Program-made: the position numbers and the translations under genes
DNA from: Lachnospiraceae bacterium
Lineage (GTDB): Bacteria > Bacillota > Clostridia > Lachnospirales > Lachnospiraceae
Length of the DNA: 33,118 nt
NCBI GenBank assembly: GCA_024681985.1
Contig: JAIKZU010000054.1
Span: forward strand, 1 to 33,118
Direction: 5' to 3'
Shown: positions 18,356 to 27,111 of the stretch, piece by piece
Layout of the letters: each line of letters opens with the position of its first letter
How positions within the stretch are numbered: the stretch's first letter is position 1
Notes under the pieces: model-generated
What the model saw: only the letters and a program-made list of their open reading frames with translations
The model's database searches: none
Told to the model about the DNA's origin: nothing

Positions 18356-19835
18356 ATAAATTAGGGATTTCCGTAACCAGATCCCCGGCAATCAGGGAGG
18401 CACTCCCCAACTTTTCTTTTGCCAGATCACCGCACTTCCCATGGAGATATACTCCCAAGGGAGCTGCTACAGAGGCTTTGGTCCCGGTGGCAATTAGCCC
18501 CGCGATGATGCCGGAAAGCACATCTCCGCTTCCGGCAGTGGCCATGCCCTGATTCCCCGAGAGATTGATATAGCTTTGCATATAAGGGACTGCCGTCACC
18601 GTCACCGCATCCTTTAATGCGAGTATCACGTCATTTTCACGGGAAAACTCTTCTGCCGTCTGAAACAGGTTCTGCTTTATATAGGAAACCGGCTGATCCG
18701 TTAGCCGGGACATCTCTCCCAAATGCGGTGTAAGCACCAGATCCATGTGGGGTCTTTTTAGCAAAGAAATGTCCTTGGACAAAAGATTCAACCCATCCGC
18801 ATCCACCACCATCGGCATCTGGGCATGCTCCATCGCGAAGGTAAGGATCTTTTTCTGCAACGTCCCTGTTCCCAGTCCCGGGCCGATTAAAACCACATCT
18901 GCCCAATCCAGTTCGTCTTTTAATGATGACTCATCAAATCTCTCTTCGTAGGTGGAAAGCAATGCCTCCGGCAGGAGGGTCTGTAAAATCACTCTGTTAC
19001 ACTCCGGAGAATAGATCTTTACCAGACCGGCTCCCATGCGATAGACCGCCCGGGCACTAAGTGCTGCAGCACCTGCCATATTTTTGCTGCCGGCGATGAC
19101 CAATACCTTTCCGTAGCTTCCCTTATGACTATCGGCTTTTCTCTTTGGTAATAATTCGAAAATATCCTGCTCTTCCAATGCCAGATATCCGGGCTTTTTA
19201 TTTTGAAATGCCCGCTCGGAAATACCGATATCACACAGGATCACTTTTCCGCAGTACCCGCGTCCGGGAAAGAGCAGCTGTCCGGTCTTATAAAAGGCAA
19301 AGGTCACAGTCACATCCGCGTGGAAGGCTGTACCCAACACACTGCCGTCGTCGGAGGATATGCCACTTGGAATATCCACAGCGACCTTATATCCCTTCAT
19401 ACGGTTAAGGTCCTCGATGAGCAGGGCATACTCTCCTTCCACCTCCCGGGAAAGACCCGTTCCGAAGATGGCATCTATCAAAATATCACAGTCTTTTAAG
19501 ACTGTGACATCATCTGTGACAGGCACGCTGTATGCATCTGCCATTTTCTTTTGTTCCGTTTCATCCTTGGAAAACTTTGAAGGATCACAGGCATAATACA
19601 AATAAACAGCATAGCCCTGATCATACAGCTGTCGTCCCACTGCGATACCGTCTGCCCCGTTATTCCCCGGGCCGCAGACGATCCCGACTTTTGTTTCCGT
19701 AGGAAAATGGTCACTTACGTAACCGGATACAGCCAGTGCCGCTTTTTCCATCAAAACAAGGGAAGGCACATGAAACTCGTTGATGACTGTCTGATCCGCG
19801 CTTTTCATTTCTTTGGCGTTTAATACATGAAGCAT
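18339..19835 (-). CDS. nnr: Bifunctional NAD(P)H-hydrate epimerase / ADP-dependent NAD(P)H-hydrate dehydratase
   Basis: N-terminal YjeF_N (VGIVCGPGNNGADGIAVGRQLYDQGY) and C-terminal carbohydrate-kinase-like domain (HKGSYGKVLVIAGSKNMAGAAALSARAVYRMGAGLVKI; NQGMATAGSGDVLSGIIAG). Confidence 0.95.
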   Translation of the reverse strand: MLHVLNAKEMKSADQTVINEFHVPSLVLMEKAALAVSGYVSDHFPTETKVGIVCGPGNNGADGIAVGRQLYDQGYAVYLYYACDPSKFSKDETEQKKMADAYSVPVTDDVTVLKDCDILIDAIFGTGLSREVEGEYALLIEDLNRMKGYKVAVDIPSGISSDDGSVLGTAFHADVTVTFAFYKTGQLLFPGRGYCGKVILCDIGISERAFQNKKPGYLALEEQDIFELLPKRKADSHKGSYGKVLVIAGSKNMAGAAALSARAVYRMGAGLVKIYSPECNRVILQTLLPEALLSTYEERFDESSLKDELDWADVVLIGPGLGTGTLQKKILTFAMEHAQMPMVVDADGLNLLSKDISLLKRPHMDLVLTPHLGEMSRLTDQPVSYIKQNLFQTAEEFSRENDVILALKDAVTVTAVPYMQSYINLSGNQGMATAGSGDVLSGIIAGLIATGTKASVAAPLGVYLHGKCGDLAKEKLGSASLIAGDLVTEIPNLFTSAT

Positions 19836-19847
19836 AGGGATATCCTT

Positions 19848-20558
19848 TTAAGATTCTTTTTTTACATCAAAGTTTGTCGTGCGATCTTTATTGGCTTCTT
19901 TTTCTTCTTTTATTTTTACCCCTTCGGGTACTTCTTCTTTCTTTTCCGGAATGGTAATAGATTCATCCAGTTTCACATCAAAGAGCTGCATCACATCTTT
20001 TCCGAATATGTCATGCAAATAGGCATAGATCTCTTTGTTATTGATCTCCCGATTCTGTTTTTTAATGATGTTTTTCTTTAGTTCGATGCGGATATTGGTG
20101 ATCCATTCCGTGATCTCCGACGCCTCATGAGAGTTGATCCGCAGCCGTTCATAACAGAAATTCATGGTAGCCAGCATCAGTTCGTCATTAACTTCCTTTA
20201 GCTGCTTCGGGATCTCCATGAGTTCGTCTTCATCGGCATCCATCTTTGCATTGGTCTCATCCAAAAGGCGTTTATTATCCTTCAGATTCTTTTCGCTCTG
20301 GGTGGTTGCCGCCTGCGCGTCCGCTCCCTCCATATTCTGAACGATGCCGTTCATAAGATCCTGCTTGATCTTTTTTAGGTTTTTAAGTTCCTGATTCAAA
20401 TGTCCCTGGCGAAGGAGGATCTCTTTTTCTTTTACTTCCAGATCCTTCACGTTCTGCGGTTTTCCGCTGATGGCAAACAGACGGTGCCATTTCTGATCCA
20501 ATACCAGCGTAGGGATACGATTAGCTTTTAATGCACTTTCAAACTGTTTTTCGTCCAT
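19848..20558 (-). CDS. Uncharacterised coiled-coil protein between rex and nnr
   Basis: 236-aa ORF ending 12 nt before nnr. Charged coiled-coil-like middle, K/E-rich tail, no family signature recognised. Confidence 0.75.
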   Translation of the reverse strand: MDEKQFESALKANRIPTLVLDQKWHRLFAISGKPQNVKDLEVKEKEILLRQGHLNQELKNLKKIKQDLMNGIVQNMEGADAQAATTQSEKNLKDNKRLLDETNAKMDADEDELMEIPKQLKEVNDELMLATMNFCYERLRINSHEASEITEWITNIRIELKKNIIKKQNREINNKEIYAYLHDIFGKDVMQLFDVKLDESITIPEKKEEVPEGVKIKEEKEANKDRTTNFDVKKES

Positions 20559-20601
20559 TAGATATCCTCAAAGAAAATACATCAGAAAAGAAATACAGTA
20601 C

Positions 20602-21231
20602 TTATTTGTTCTTTTGCGCAATGCTGTAAGATAACTGCATCAGATAATCGGACAAATGCACATTCTCCACCACTACATCGCCGGGCAATTCCAGATCCAC
20701 ATGGGCAAAATTCCAGATGGCCGTAATGCCCAGATCCACCAGTTCATTCGCTACGGAAACCGCATTTTCTTTTGGCAATGTAAGGGCGGCGATGTCCACC
20801 TGATGATCCTTTAAAAAATCCTTCAGTTCATCCATATGCATTACCTTGATGCCGCCTACTTCACTTCCGATCTTTTTGGGATCGATATCAAAAAGGCCGA
20901 TCATGCGAAAGGCCAGCTTTTCAAACTTCACATAGTTTGCGATGGCATGTCCCAGATTACCGGTACCGATCAGTATCACATTATGGATCTCCTCCAAACC
21001 CAGGATCTTGCCGATCTCATCATGAAGATACTGCACGTTATAGCCGTAACCCTGCTGTCCAAAGCCTCCGAAATTGTTCAGATCCTGACGGATCTGAGAT
21101 GCGGTAACATGCATGATATTGGATAGTTCGTTAGATGATATACGCTCTACATCAGACTGTAACAGTTCATCCAGATAACGATAATACCTGGGCATACGAC
21201 GGATCACAGCCTGTGAAATCTCTCTCTCCAT
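20602..21231 (-). CDS. rex: Redox-sensing transcriptional repressor Rex
   Basis: N-terminal wHTH (AVIRRMPRYYRYLDELLQSDVERISSNELSNIMHVTASQIRQDLNNFGGFGQQGYGYNV) and Rossmann NVILIGTGNLGHAIANY. Confidence 0.97.
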   Translation of the reverse strand: MEREISQAVIRRMPRYYRYLDELLQSDVERISSNELSNIMHVTASQIRQDLNNFGGFGQQGYGYNVQYLHDEIGKILGLEEIHNVILIGTGNLGHAIANYVKFEKLAFRMIGLFDIDPKKIGSEVGGIKVMHMDELKDFLKDHQVDIAALTLPKENAVSVANELVDLGITAIWNFAHVDLELPGDVVVENVHLSDYLMQLSYSIAQKNK

Positions 21232-21315
21232 TCTTTCATCCTCACGTCAAAATATCACCATTACGCAAAATATAGCACAATGGCAAACTCATTTTTCATC
21301 AATTGATTCAATTAA

Positions 21316-21344
21316 AGTATAAGGATTCTTTCATGGATTGTCAA
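21316..21344 (-). promoter_or_regulatory. Strong sigmaA-type promoter for rex
   Basis: Minus strand TTGACA - 17 nt - TATACT. The -35 overlaps the stop of the upstream ABC-F gene. Confidence 0.82.
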
Positions 21345-23251
21345 ATTATTAACAGAGATTCCCACTTTTCATAACAGTCATCCAATTGCGCTTTTAAGGC
21401 ATTCTGCTCCGCTGTCAGTTCGTTTAGTTTGGCGGAATTTTTGGCCACCTCTTCATCCAAAAACATCGCATCAATGGCAGCGATCTTCTGTTCTAATTCC
21501 TCGATCTTTGCCTCAGTCTTTTTAATGTCACTCTCATTTTTCTTTTTTTGGGCCGCTTCCCGTTTTTGTTCTTCCCAGTCTTTTTTGCTCTGGCTCTTAT
21601 CTTCCTCGATCGATGCTTCCGACGTTTCCGATGCTGTAAAAAAGGCTTCTTTTTTCTTTTCCATATAGTAATCGTAATTACCAAGGTAAGAAAACAGGCT
21701 ATTGCCTTTCAATTCCAGGATCCGATGGGCCACGCGATTGATAAAATAGCGGTCATGGGAAACAAATAGAACCGTTCCCGTATATACGCTAAGAGCCGCT
21801 TCCAAAATATCCTTTGAAGTCATGTCCAAATGATTGGTAGGCTCATCTAAGATCAAAAGATTCGCACCGGAGAGCATCAGTTTCGCCAGGCTCACCCTGC
21901 CCCGCTCACCACCGGATAAGGCAGATATCTTCTTATAGGCATCTTCGCCGGTGAACAAAAAAGCCGCCAGTACATTTCGGATCTTTGTTTCCGTAAGGGA
22001 CGGATAGGCATCGGAAAGCTCTTCGAACAGAGTTTTTTCACCGGAAAGTTCCTGCTGTTCCTGGTCATAATACGCGATCTTTACATTGGCTCCAAAGTTA
22101 TACGTTCCACCATCTGCCGGGATCTTGTTGTTTAGGATCTTTAGGATGGTGGTCTTTCCCGTTCCGTTGTCACCGATCAGCGCAACGTGCTCTCCCCGCT
22201 GCAGCTGGAAAGAAAGATCGCTAAACAGGCTTTGGCCGTCAAATGTTTTTTTTAGATCCTGCACCGAAAGCACATCCTTACCGCTTTTTTCATCCGGTTC
22301 CAGGGACATGTTCATAGCCGCATCATCTGCCACGGGCTTATCCAGCACATCCATCTTGTCCAGCAGCTTTTCTCTGGAACGAGCGCGTTTTACGGATTTT
22401 TCCCGATTGAACTGCTTCAGTTTGTCGATGACTTCCTTTTGATGCTCGATCTGCTTCTTCTGGTTCTCATATTCTCGTTGTCTGGTCAAAAGGATCTCTC
22501 TCTTTTGCCGCACATACGCCGTATAGTTACCCTTGTAGGCATGGGCGGTTTTTTGGTCCATATCCACAATGGAATCTGCGATATGATCCAAGAAATACCG
22601 GTCATGGGCAACGATCAAAACTGCCCCTTTATAGGCCGACAAAAATCCCTCCAACCACTCTATGGCAGAAAGATCCAAATGGTTGATGGGCTCGTCCAAT
22701 ATCAAAAGATCCGGTTTCTTTAATAATAGTCCCGCCAGATTGACACGGGTCTTTTGCCCGCCGGAGAGATCTTTAAAATGCTTTGCAAACTCCTCTTCCG
22801 TAAAGCCTAAACCTTTTAAGACTCCGGTGACCTCACTGCGATACGTAGTCCCGCCCATCAGTTCAAAAACCCGGCTTTTTTCCTGGTACAGGTTTAAAAA
22901 GTCCTCCATCTTCGATGCATCTATGGTTTTTAACTTTTCTTCCATTTGGCGGAGTTCTTTCTCCGCATCCATGATCTTTGCATTGGAATGCAGCACATGA
23001 TCATAGATATTTTCATCAAAAGCTACATTCTGGTATTGCGCCAGATAACCGACAGTCGCATCTTTTTGCAATATAACAGAGCCCTCCCCGGGGGAGAGCT
23101 CGCCAACGATCAGTTTTAATAGGGTGGTCTTGCCGCAACCGTTGTTTCCTACGATGGCCACCTTTTCCTGCTCCCGCACGAAAAAGGAAACCTCTTGAAA
23201 CAACACTTCGTCGCCAAATGCCACCGACAGATTCTGGCAGGACAGGATCAT
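21341..23251 (-). CDS. ABC-F family ATPase (Uup/YdiF-like)
   Basis: Two ABC domains (GNNGCGKTTLLKLIVGELSPGEG; GDNGTGKTTILKIL), LSGGQKTRVNLA and LSGGERGRVSLAKLM, interdomain linker, C-terminal coiled coil, no TM. Confidence 0.95.
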   Translation of the reverse strand: MILSCQNLSVAFGDEVLFQEVSFFVREQEKVAIVGNNGCGKTTLLKLIVGELSPGEGSVILQKDATVGYLAQYQNVAFDENIYDHVLHSNAKIMDAEKELRQMEEKLKTIDASKMEDFLNLYQEKSRVFELMGGTTYRSEVTGVLKGLGFTEEEFAKHFKDLSGGQKTRVNLAGLLLKKPDLLILDEPINHLDLSAIEWLEGFLSAYKGAVLIVAHDRYFLDHIADSIVDMDQKTAHAYKGNYTAYVRQKREILLTRQREYENQKKQIEHQKEVIDKLKQFNREKSVKRARSREKLLDKMDVLDKPVADDAAMNMSLEPDEKSGKDVLSVQDLKKTFDGQSLFSDLSFQLQRGEHVALIGDNGTGKTTILKILNNKIPADGGTYNFGANVKIAYYDQEQQELSGEKTLFEELSDAYPSLTETKIRNVLAAFLFTGEDAYKKISALSGGERGRVSLAKLMLSGANLLILDEPTNHLDMTSKDILEAALSVYTGTVLFVSHDRYFINRVAHRILELKGNSLFSYLGNYDYYMEKKKEAFFTASETSEASIEEDKSQSKKDWEEQKREAAQKKKNESDIKKTEAKIEELEQKIAAIDAMFLDEEVAKNSAKLNELTAEQNALKAQLDDCYEKWESLLII

Positions 23252-23274
23252 ATATAAACTCCGTTCTTTATCTT

Positions 23275-24486
23275 TTAAGCATAAAACTTATCAAGTTCTT
23301 CTTTAATGGCCAGGATGAAATCTTCGCTGTTTAATACTTTAGGATCAGGCATGCTTGTGATCCGTGCCAGATCTCCCGTCATCTTTCCGGATTCAATGGT
23401 AGAAATGCATGCTTCTTCCAGATGATCCGCAAAGGTGGAAAGATCTGAAAGACCGTCCAGCTCGCCACGTTTTCTTAATGCACCGCTCCAGGCAAAAATG
23501 GTGGCCACGGAGTTGGTGGAGGTTTCCTCTCCCTTTAGGTGCTTGTAATAATGCCGCTGTACGGTTCCATGTGCCGCCTCGTATTCAAAGTATCCATCGG
23601 GAGATACTAAAACAGAGGTCATCATTGCCAGTGAACCAAAGGCAGATGAAAGCATATCGCTCATCACGTCACCGTCATAGTTTTTGCAGGCCCAGATAAA
23701 ACCACCTTCGGACTTCATTACCCGTGCCACTGCATCATCGATCAGGGTATAGAAATAAGTAATGCCGGCCTTATCAAACTTCTCTTTGTATTCCGCATCG
23801 AATATCTCCTGAAAGATATCCTTAAAGGTGTGATCATATTTTTTGGAAATGGTATCCTTTGTGGCAAACCACAGATCCTGCTTAACATCCAAAGCAAACG
23901 CAAAGCAGCTTCTGGCAAAGCTTTCAATGGAAGCATTTAAGTTATGCTGTCCCTGGATCACACCGGCTTGTGAAAACTCATGGATCAGTTCCCTCTCTTC
24001 GGTTCCGTCCGGTTTTGTGTAAACCAGTTCCACTTTGCCGGGACCGGGGATCTTCATCTCCGTCGACTTATACACATCACCGTAGGCATGTCGCGCTATG
24101 GTAATGGGCTTTTTCCAGTTTTTCACACAGGGTTCGATCCCTTTTACGATGATGGGAGCCCGAAATACAGTACCGTCCAATATGGCACGGATGGTCCCGT
24201 TGGGAGATTTCCACATCTCCTTTAAGTCGTACTCTTCCATTCTGGCAGCATTGGGAGTGATGGTAGCGCACTTTACAGCCACCTTATACTTTTTGGTGGC
24301 ATTCGCCGCATCCACGGTAATCTGATCATCGGTGCGATTTCTGGACTCCAGCCCCAGATCATAGTACTCGGATTTCAAATCCACAAAAGGCAGGATCAAA
24401 TGATCCTTGATCATCTGCCACAGGATCCTGGTCATCTCATCCCCGTCCATTTCAACCAGGGGAGTCGTCATCTGTATCTTGTTCAT
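23275..24486 (-). CDS. icd: NADP-dependent isocitrate dehydrogenase
   Basis: [94 protein letters not shown]. Confidence 0.96.
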   Translation of the reverse strand: MNKIQMTTPLVEMDGDEMTRILWQMIKDHLILPFVDLKSEYYDLGLESRNRTDDQITVDAANATKKYKVAVKCATITPNAARMEEYDLKEMWKSPNGTIRAILDGTVFRAPIIVKGIEPCVKNWKKPITIARHAYGDVYKSTEMKIPGPGKVELVYTKPDGTEERELIHEFSQAGVIQGQHNLNASIESFARSCFAFALDVKQDLWFATKDTISKKYDHTFKDIFQEIFDAEYKEKFDKAGITYFYTLIDDAVARVMKSEGGFIWACKNYDGDVMSDMLSSAFGSLAMMTSVLVSPDGYFEYEAAHGTVQRHYYKHLKGEETSTNSVATIFAWSGALRKRGELDGLSDLSTFADHLEEACISTIESGKMTGDLARITSMPDPKVLNSEDFILAIKEELDKFYA

Positions 24487-24501
24487 AAAACCATCCTTTA
24501 C

Positions 24502-26922
24502 CTATTTTGCAACAATGTTTACGATACGTCCGGGTACGTAGATCTCTTTTACGATCTGTTTACCCTCCAGCTTGTCCGAAATCTCTTCCTTTGCTTTCGC
24601 GATCACAGCATCCTTCGCTTCGTCTTTTTCGATGTTTAAGGTTGCCTTTACTTTTCCGTTGATCTGAATAGCGATCTCCACGGTGGAAGTCTCGGTCTTT
24701 TTCGGATCGAATTCGGGCCATTTCTGCTCAAAGATGTACCCCTCGCCACCGATGCGTTCCCAGATCTCCTCTGTCACATGAGGTGCCACTGGATTTAATA
24801 ATAAAAGCAATGTCTGATACTCTGCTCTGGTAACTGAGTTCTTTTTATAGAAATCATTGATCAAAGACATCATAGCTGCGATGCCCGTATTAAACTTTAA
24901 GTTTTCAAAGTCGTTGGAAACCTTTGCGATGGTCTGGTGCATTACCGTCTCCAAGTCGGCGGAATAAGCATCGTCATCCGTCATGATCTCCTGCAGTTTC
25001 CAAACACGCTCTAAAAATCTGCGGCATCCCTTTACGCCGTCTTCCGACCAGGAAGCAGCCAGATCAAAGGCTCCGATAAACATCTCGTAGGTCCGCAGGG
25101 TATCCGCGCCGTAATCTCTGACGATATCATCGGGATTTACCACGTTTCCTCTGGACTTGGACATCTTTTCTCCGTTCTCCCCCAGGATCATCCCGTGAGA
25201 GGTCCGTTTCTGATAGGGTTCCGGCGTGTTGACAACACCCTGATCATACAGGAATTTATGCCAGAATCTGGAATAGAGAAGATGCAGCGTGGTGTGTTCC
25301 ATACCGCCGTTGTACCAGTCTACCGGCATCCAGTATTTCAAAGCTTCTTTGCTGGCCAGCTCTTTTTTGTTGTTGGGATCCGTATAACGCAGGAAATACC
25401 AGGAAGATCCGGCCCACTGGGGCATGGTATCCGTCTCCCGCTTGGCAGGACCGCCACAGCAGGGACAGGTGGTATTTACCCAGTCTGTCATAGCTGCTAA
25501 GGGAGATTCTCCGTTATCCGTAGGCTCGTAGCTGTCCACTTCCGGGAGTAACAGAGGCAGATCCTCTTCCTTTAAACCTACATAACCGCATTTCTCACAA
25601 TGAACAACGGGAATGGGCTCTCCCCAATATCTCTGACGGGAGAAAACCCAGTCACGGAGCTTGTAATTTACCTTTGCATGGCCGATCTTTTTATCCTCCA
25701 AAAAGGAGATCATCTTTTCCTTAGCATCATTTACGGATAAGCCGTTGATAAAATCGGAATTGATCAGGATCCCGGTCTCCACATCTGTAAATGCAGCTTC
25801 GTTTACGTCCACTTCCTCTCCGTCTTTTGCCACCACCTGGATAATGGGAAGGTCAAACTTCTTTGCAAACTCCCAGTCTCTGGTGTCATGGGCCGGTACC
25901 GCCATGATGGCACCGGTTCCGTAACTCATGAGTACGTAGTCGGATACCCAGATGGGGATCTCCTTACCGTTTACGGGGTTAATTGCTACCAGGCCCTTTA
26001 CTTCCACACCGGTCTTATCCTTTGCCAGCTCGCTTCTTTCAAAATCGGATTTCTTGGAAGCCTCCTCCCGATAGGAAAGGATGGCATCATAATTGGTGAT
26101 CTTGTCGCTGTACTTATCCAGATAAGGATGCTCGGGAGATACCACCATATAGGTAGCACCAAACAAAGTATCACATCTGGTGGTATAGACCGTAAGCACA
26201 TCGGAGGTATCTTTGATGGCAAAATCCACCTCTGCTCCGGTGGACCGTCCGATCCAGTTTTTCTGCTGTACCTTAACCCGCTCGATATAATCAACGGTAT
26301 CCAGGCCCTCAATGAGCTTGTCAGCATACTCCGTAATCTTTAACATCCACTCGCTTTTTACTTTGCGGACCACAGGAGAACCGCAGCGCTCGCAAACGCC
26401 GTTAACCACTTCTTCATTTGCCAGACCTACTTTACAGGATGTACACCAGTTGATGGGCATTTCCTTTTTGTATGCCAGGCCCTCATTGAAAAGCTTTAAA
26501 AAGATCCACTGGGTCCAGTGATAATAATCCGGATCCGTGGTATTGACCTCTCTGTCCCAGTCGAAAGAATAGCCCAGGGACTGCAGCTGCTCTTTAAAAC
26601 GGGATACATTCTTTTTCGTAACGTCCTTCGGATGTATGTGGTTTGCGATGGCATAGTTTTCCGTAGGCAGGCCGAAGGCATCCCAACCCATGGGATACAG
26701 CACGTTATACCCCTGCATTCTCCTCTTTCGGGCAACGATATCCAACGCGGTATAGGGACGGGGATGTCCCACATGAAGTCCCTGTCCGGAAGGATAAGGG
26801 AATTCCACCAACGCATAAAACTTCGGTTTGGAATAATCGTCAGATGCCGCAAAGGGCTTCTTCTCAGCCCAGATATCCTGCCACTTTTTTTCAACTACAT
26901 GATGATTGTATGCCTGTGCCAT
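24502..26922 (-). CDS. leuS: Leucyl-tRNA synthetase
   Basis: [25 protein letters not shown] (HIGH-type) and [17 protein letters not shown] (KMSKS). 806 aa, full length. Confidence 0.98.
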   Translation of the reverse strand: MAQAYNHHVVEKKWQDIWAEKKPFAASDDYSKPKFYALVEFPYPSGQGLHVGHPRPYTALDIVARKRRMQGYNVLYPMGWDAFGLPTENYAIANHIHPKDVTKKNVSRFKEQLQSLGYSFDWDREVNTTDPDYYHWTQWIFLKLFNEGLAYKKEMPINWCTSCKVGLANEEVVNGVCERCGSPVVRKVKSEWMLKITEYADKLIEGLDTVDYIERVKVQQKNWIGRSTGAEVDFAIKDTSDVLTVYTTRCDTLFGATYMVVSPEHPYLDKYSDKITNYDAILSYREEASKKSDFERSELAKDKTGVEVKGLVAINPVNGKEIPIWVSDYVLMSYGTGAIMAVPAHDTRDWEFAKKFDLPIIQVVAKDGEEVDVNEAAFTDVETGILINSDFINGLSVNDAKEKMISFLEDKKIGHAKVNYKLRDWVFSRQRYWGEPIPVVHCEKCGYVGLKEEDLPLLLPEVDSYEPTDNGESPLAAMTDWVNTTCPCCGGPAKRETDTMPQWAGSSWYFLRYTDPNNKKELASKEALKYWMPVDWYNGGMEHTTLHLLYSRFWHKFLYDQGVVNTPEPYQKRTSHGMILGENGEKMSKSRGNVVNPDDIVRDYGADTLRTYEMFIGAFDLAASWSEDGVKGCRRFLERVWKLQEIMTDDDAYSADLETVMHQTIAKVSNDFENLKFNTGIAAMMSLINDFYKKNSVTRAEYQTLLLLLNPVAPHVTEEIWERIGGEGYIFEQKWPEFDPKKTETSTVEIAIQINGKVKATLNIEKDEAKDAVIAKAKEEISDKLEGKQIVKEIYVPGRIVNIVAK

Positions 26923-26994
26923 ATTTCATCCTCCAAATCAGCCTTCGCATATTTATTCACAAAGCGTATTTTATTGCCAAAAAACAACAATAAA

Positions 26995-27022
26995 ATATTA
27001 TCACAAGAGGCGGTTTTGTCAA
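26995..27022 (-). promoter_or_regulatory. SigmaA-type promoter for leuS
   Basis: Minus strand TTGACA - 16 nt - TAATAT, abutting the T-tract of the upstream terminator. Confidence 0.72.
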
Positions 27023-27070
27023 GAAAAAGGGCAATCCCACCGCCCTTTGCAAGCGGTATGGACTGCCCTT
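27022..27070 (-). terminator. Rho-independent terminator downstream of the EF-G paralogue
   Basis: Minus strand AAGGGCAGTCC-AT-ACCGC-TTGCAAAGG-GCGGT-GGGATTGCCCTT followed by TTTCTT: long, nearly continuous stem. Confidence 0.85.
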
Positions 27071-27111
27071 AAAAATAGATACTCTCAAACGGTCATAAAC
27101 CGTATCGTTCA

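Noticed and set aside
26518-27072. 184-aa plus-strand ORF at the start of leuS
   Set aside because: Mostly antisense to leuS and runs through the leuS promoter and the terminator hairpin.
26923-27111. T-box riboswitch before leuS
   Set aside because: Gap too short and the hairpin at 27027-27070 is better explained as an intrinsic terminator with a T-tract.
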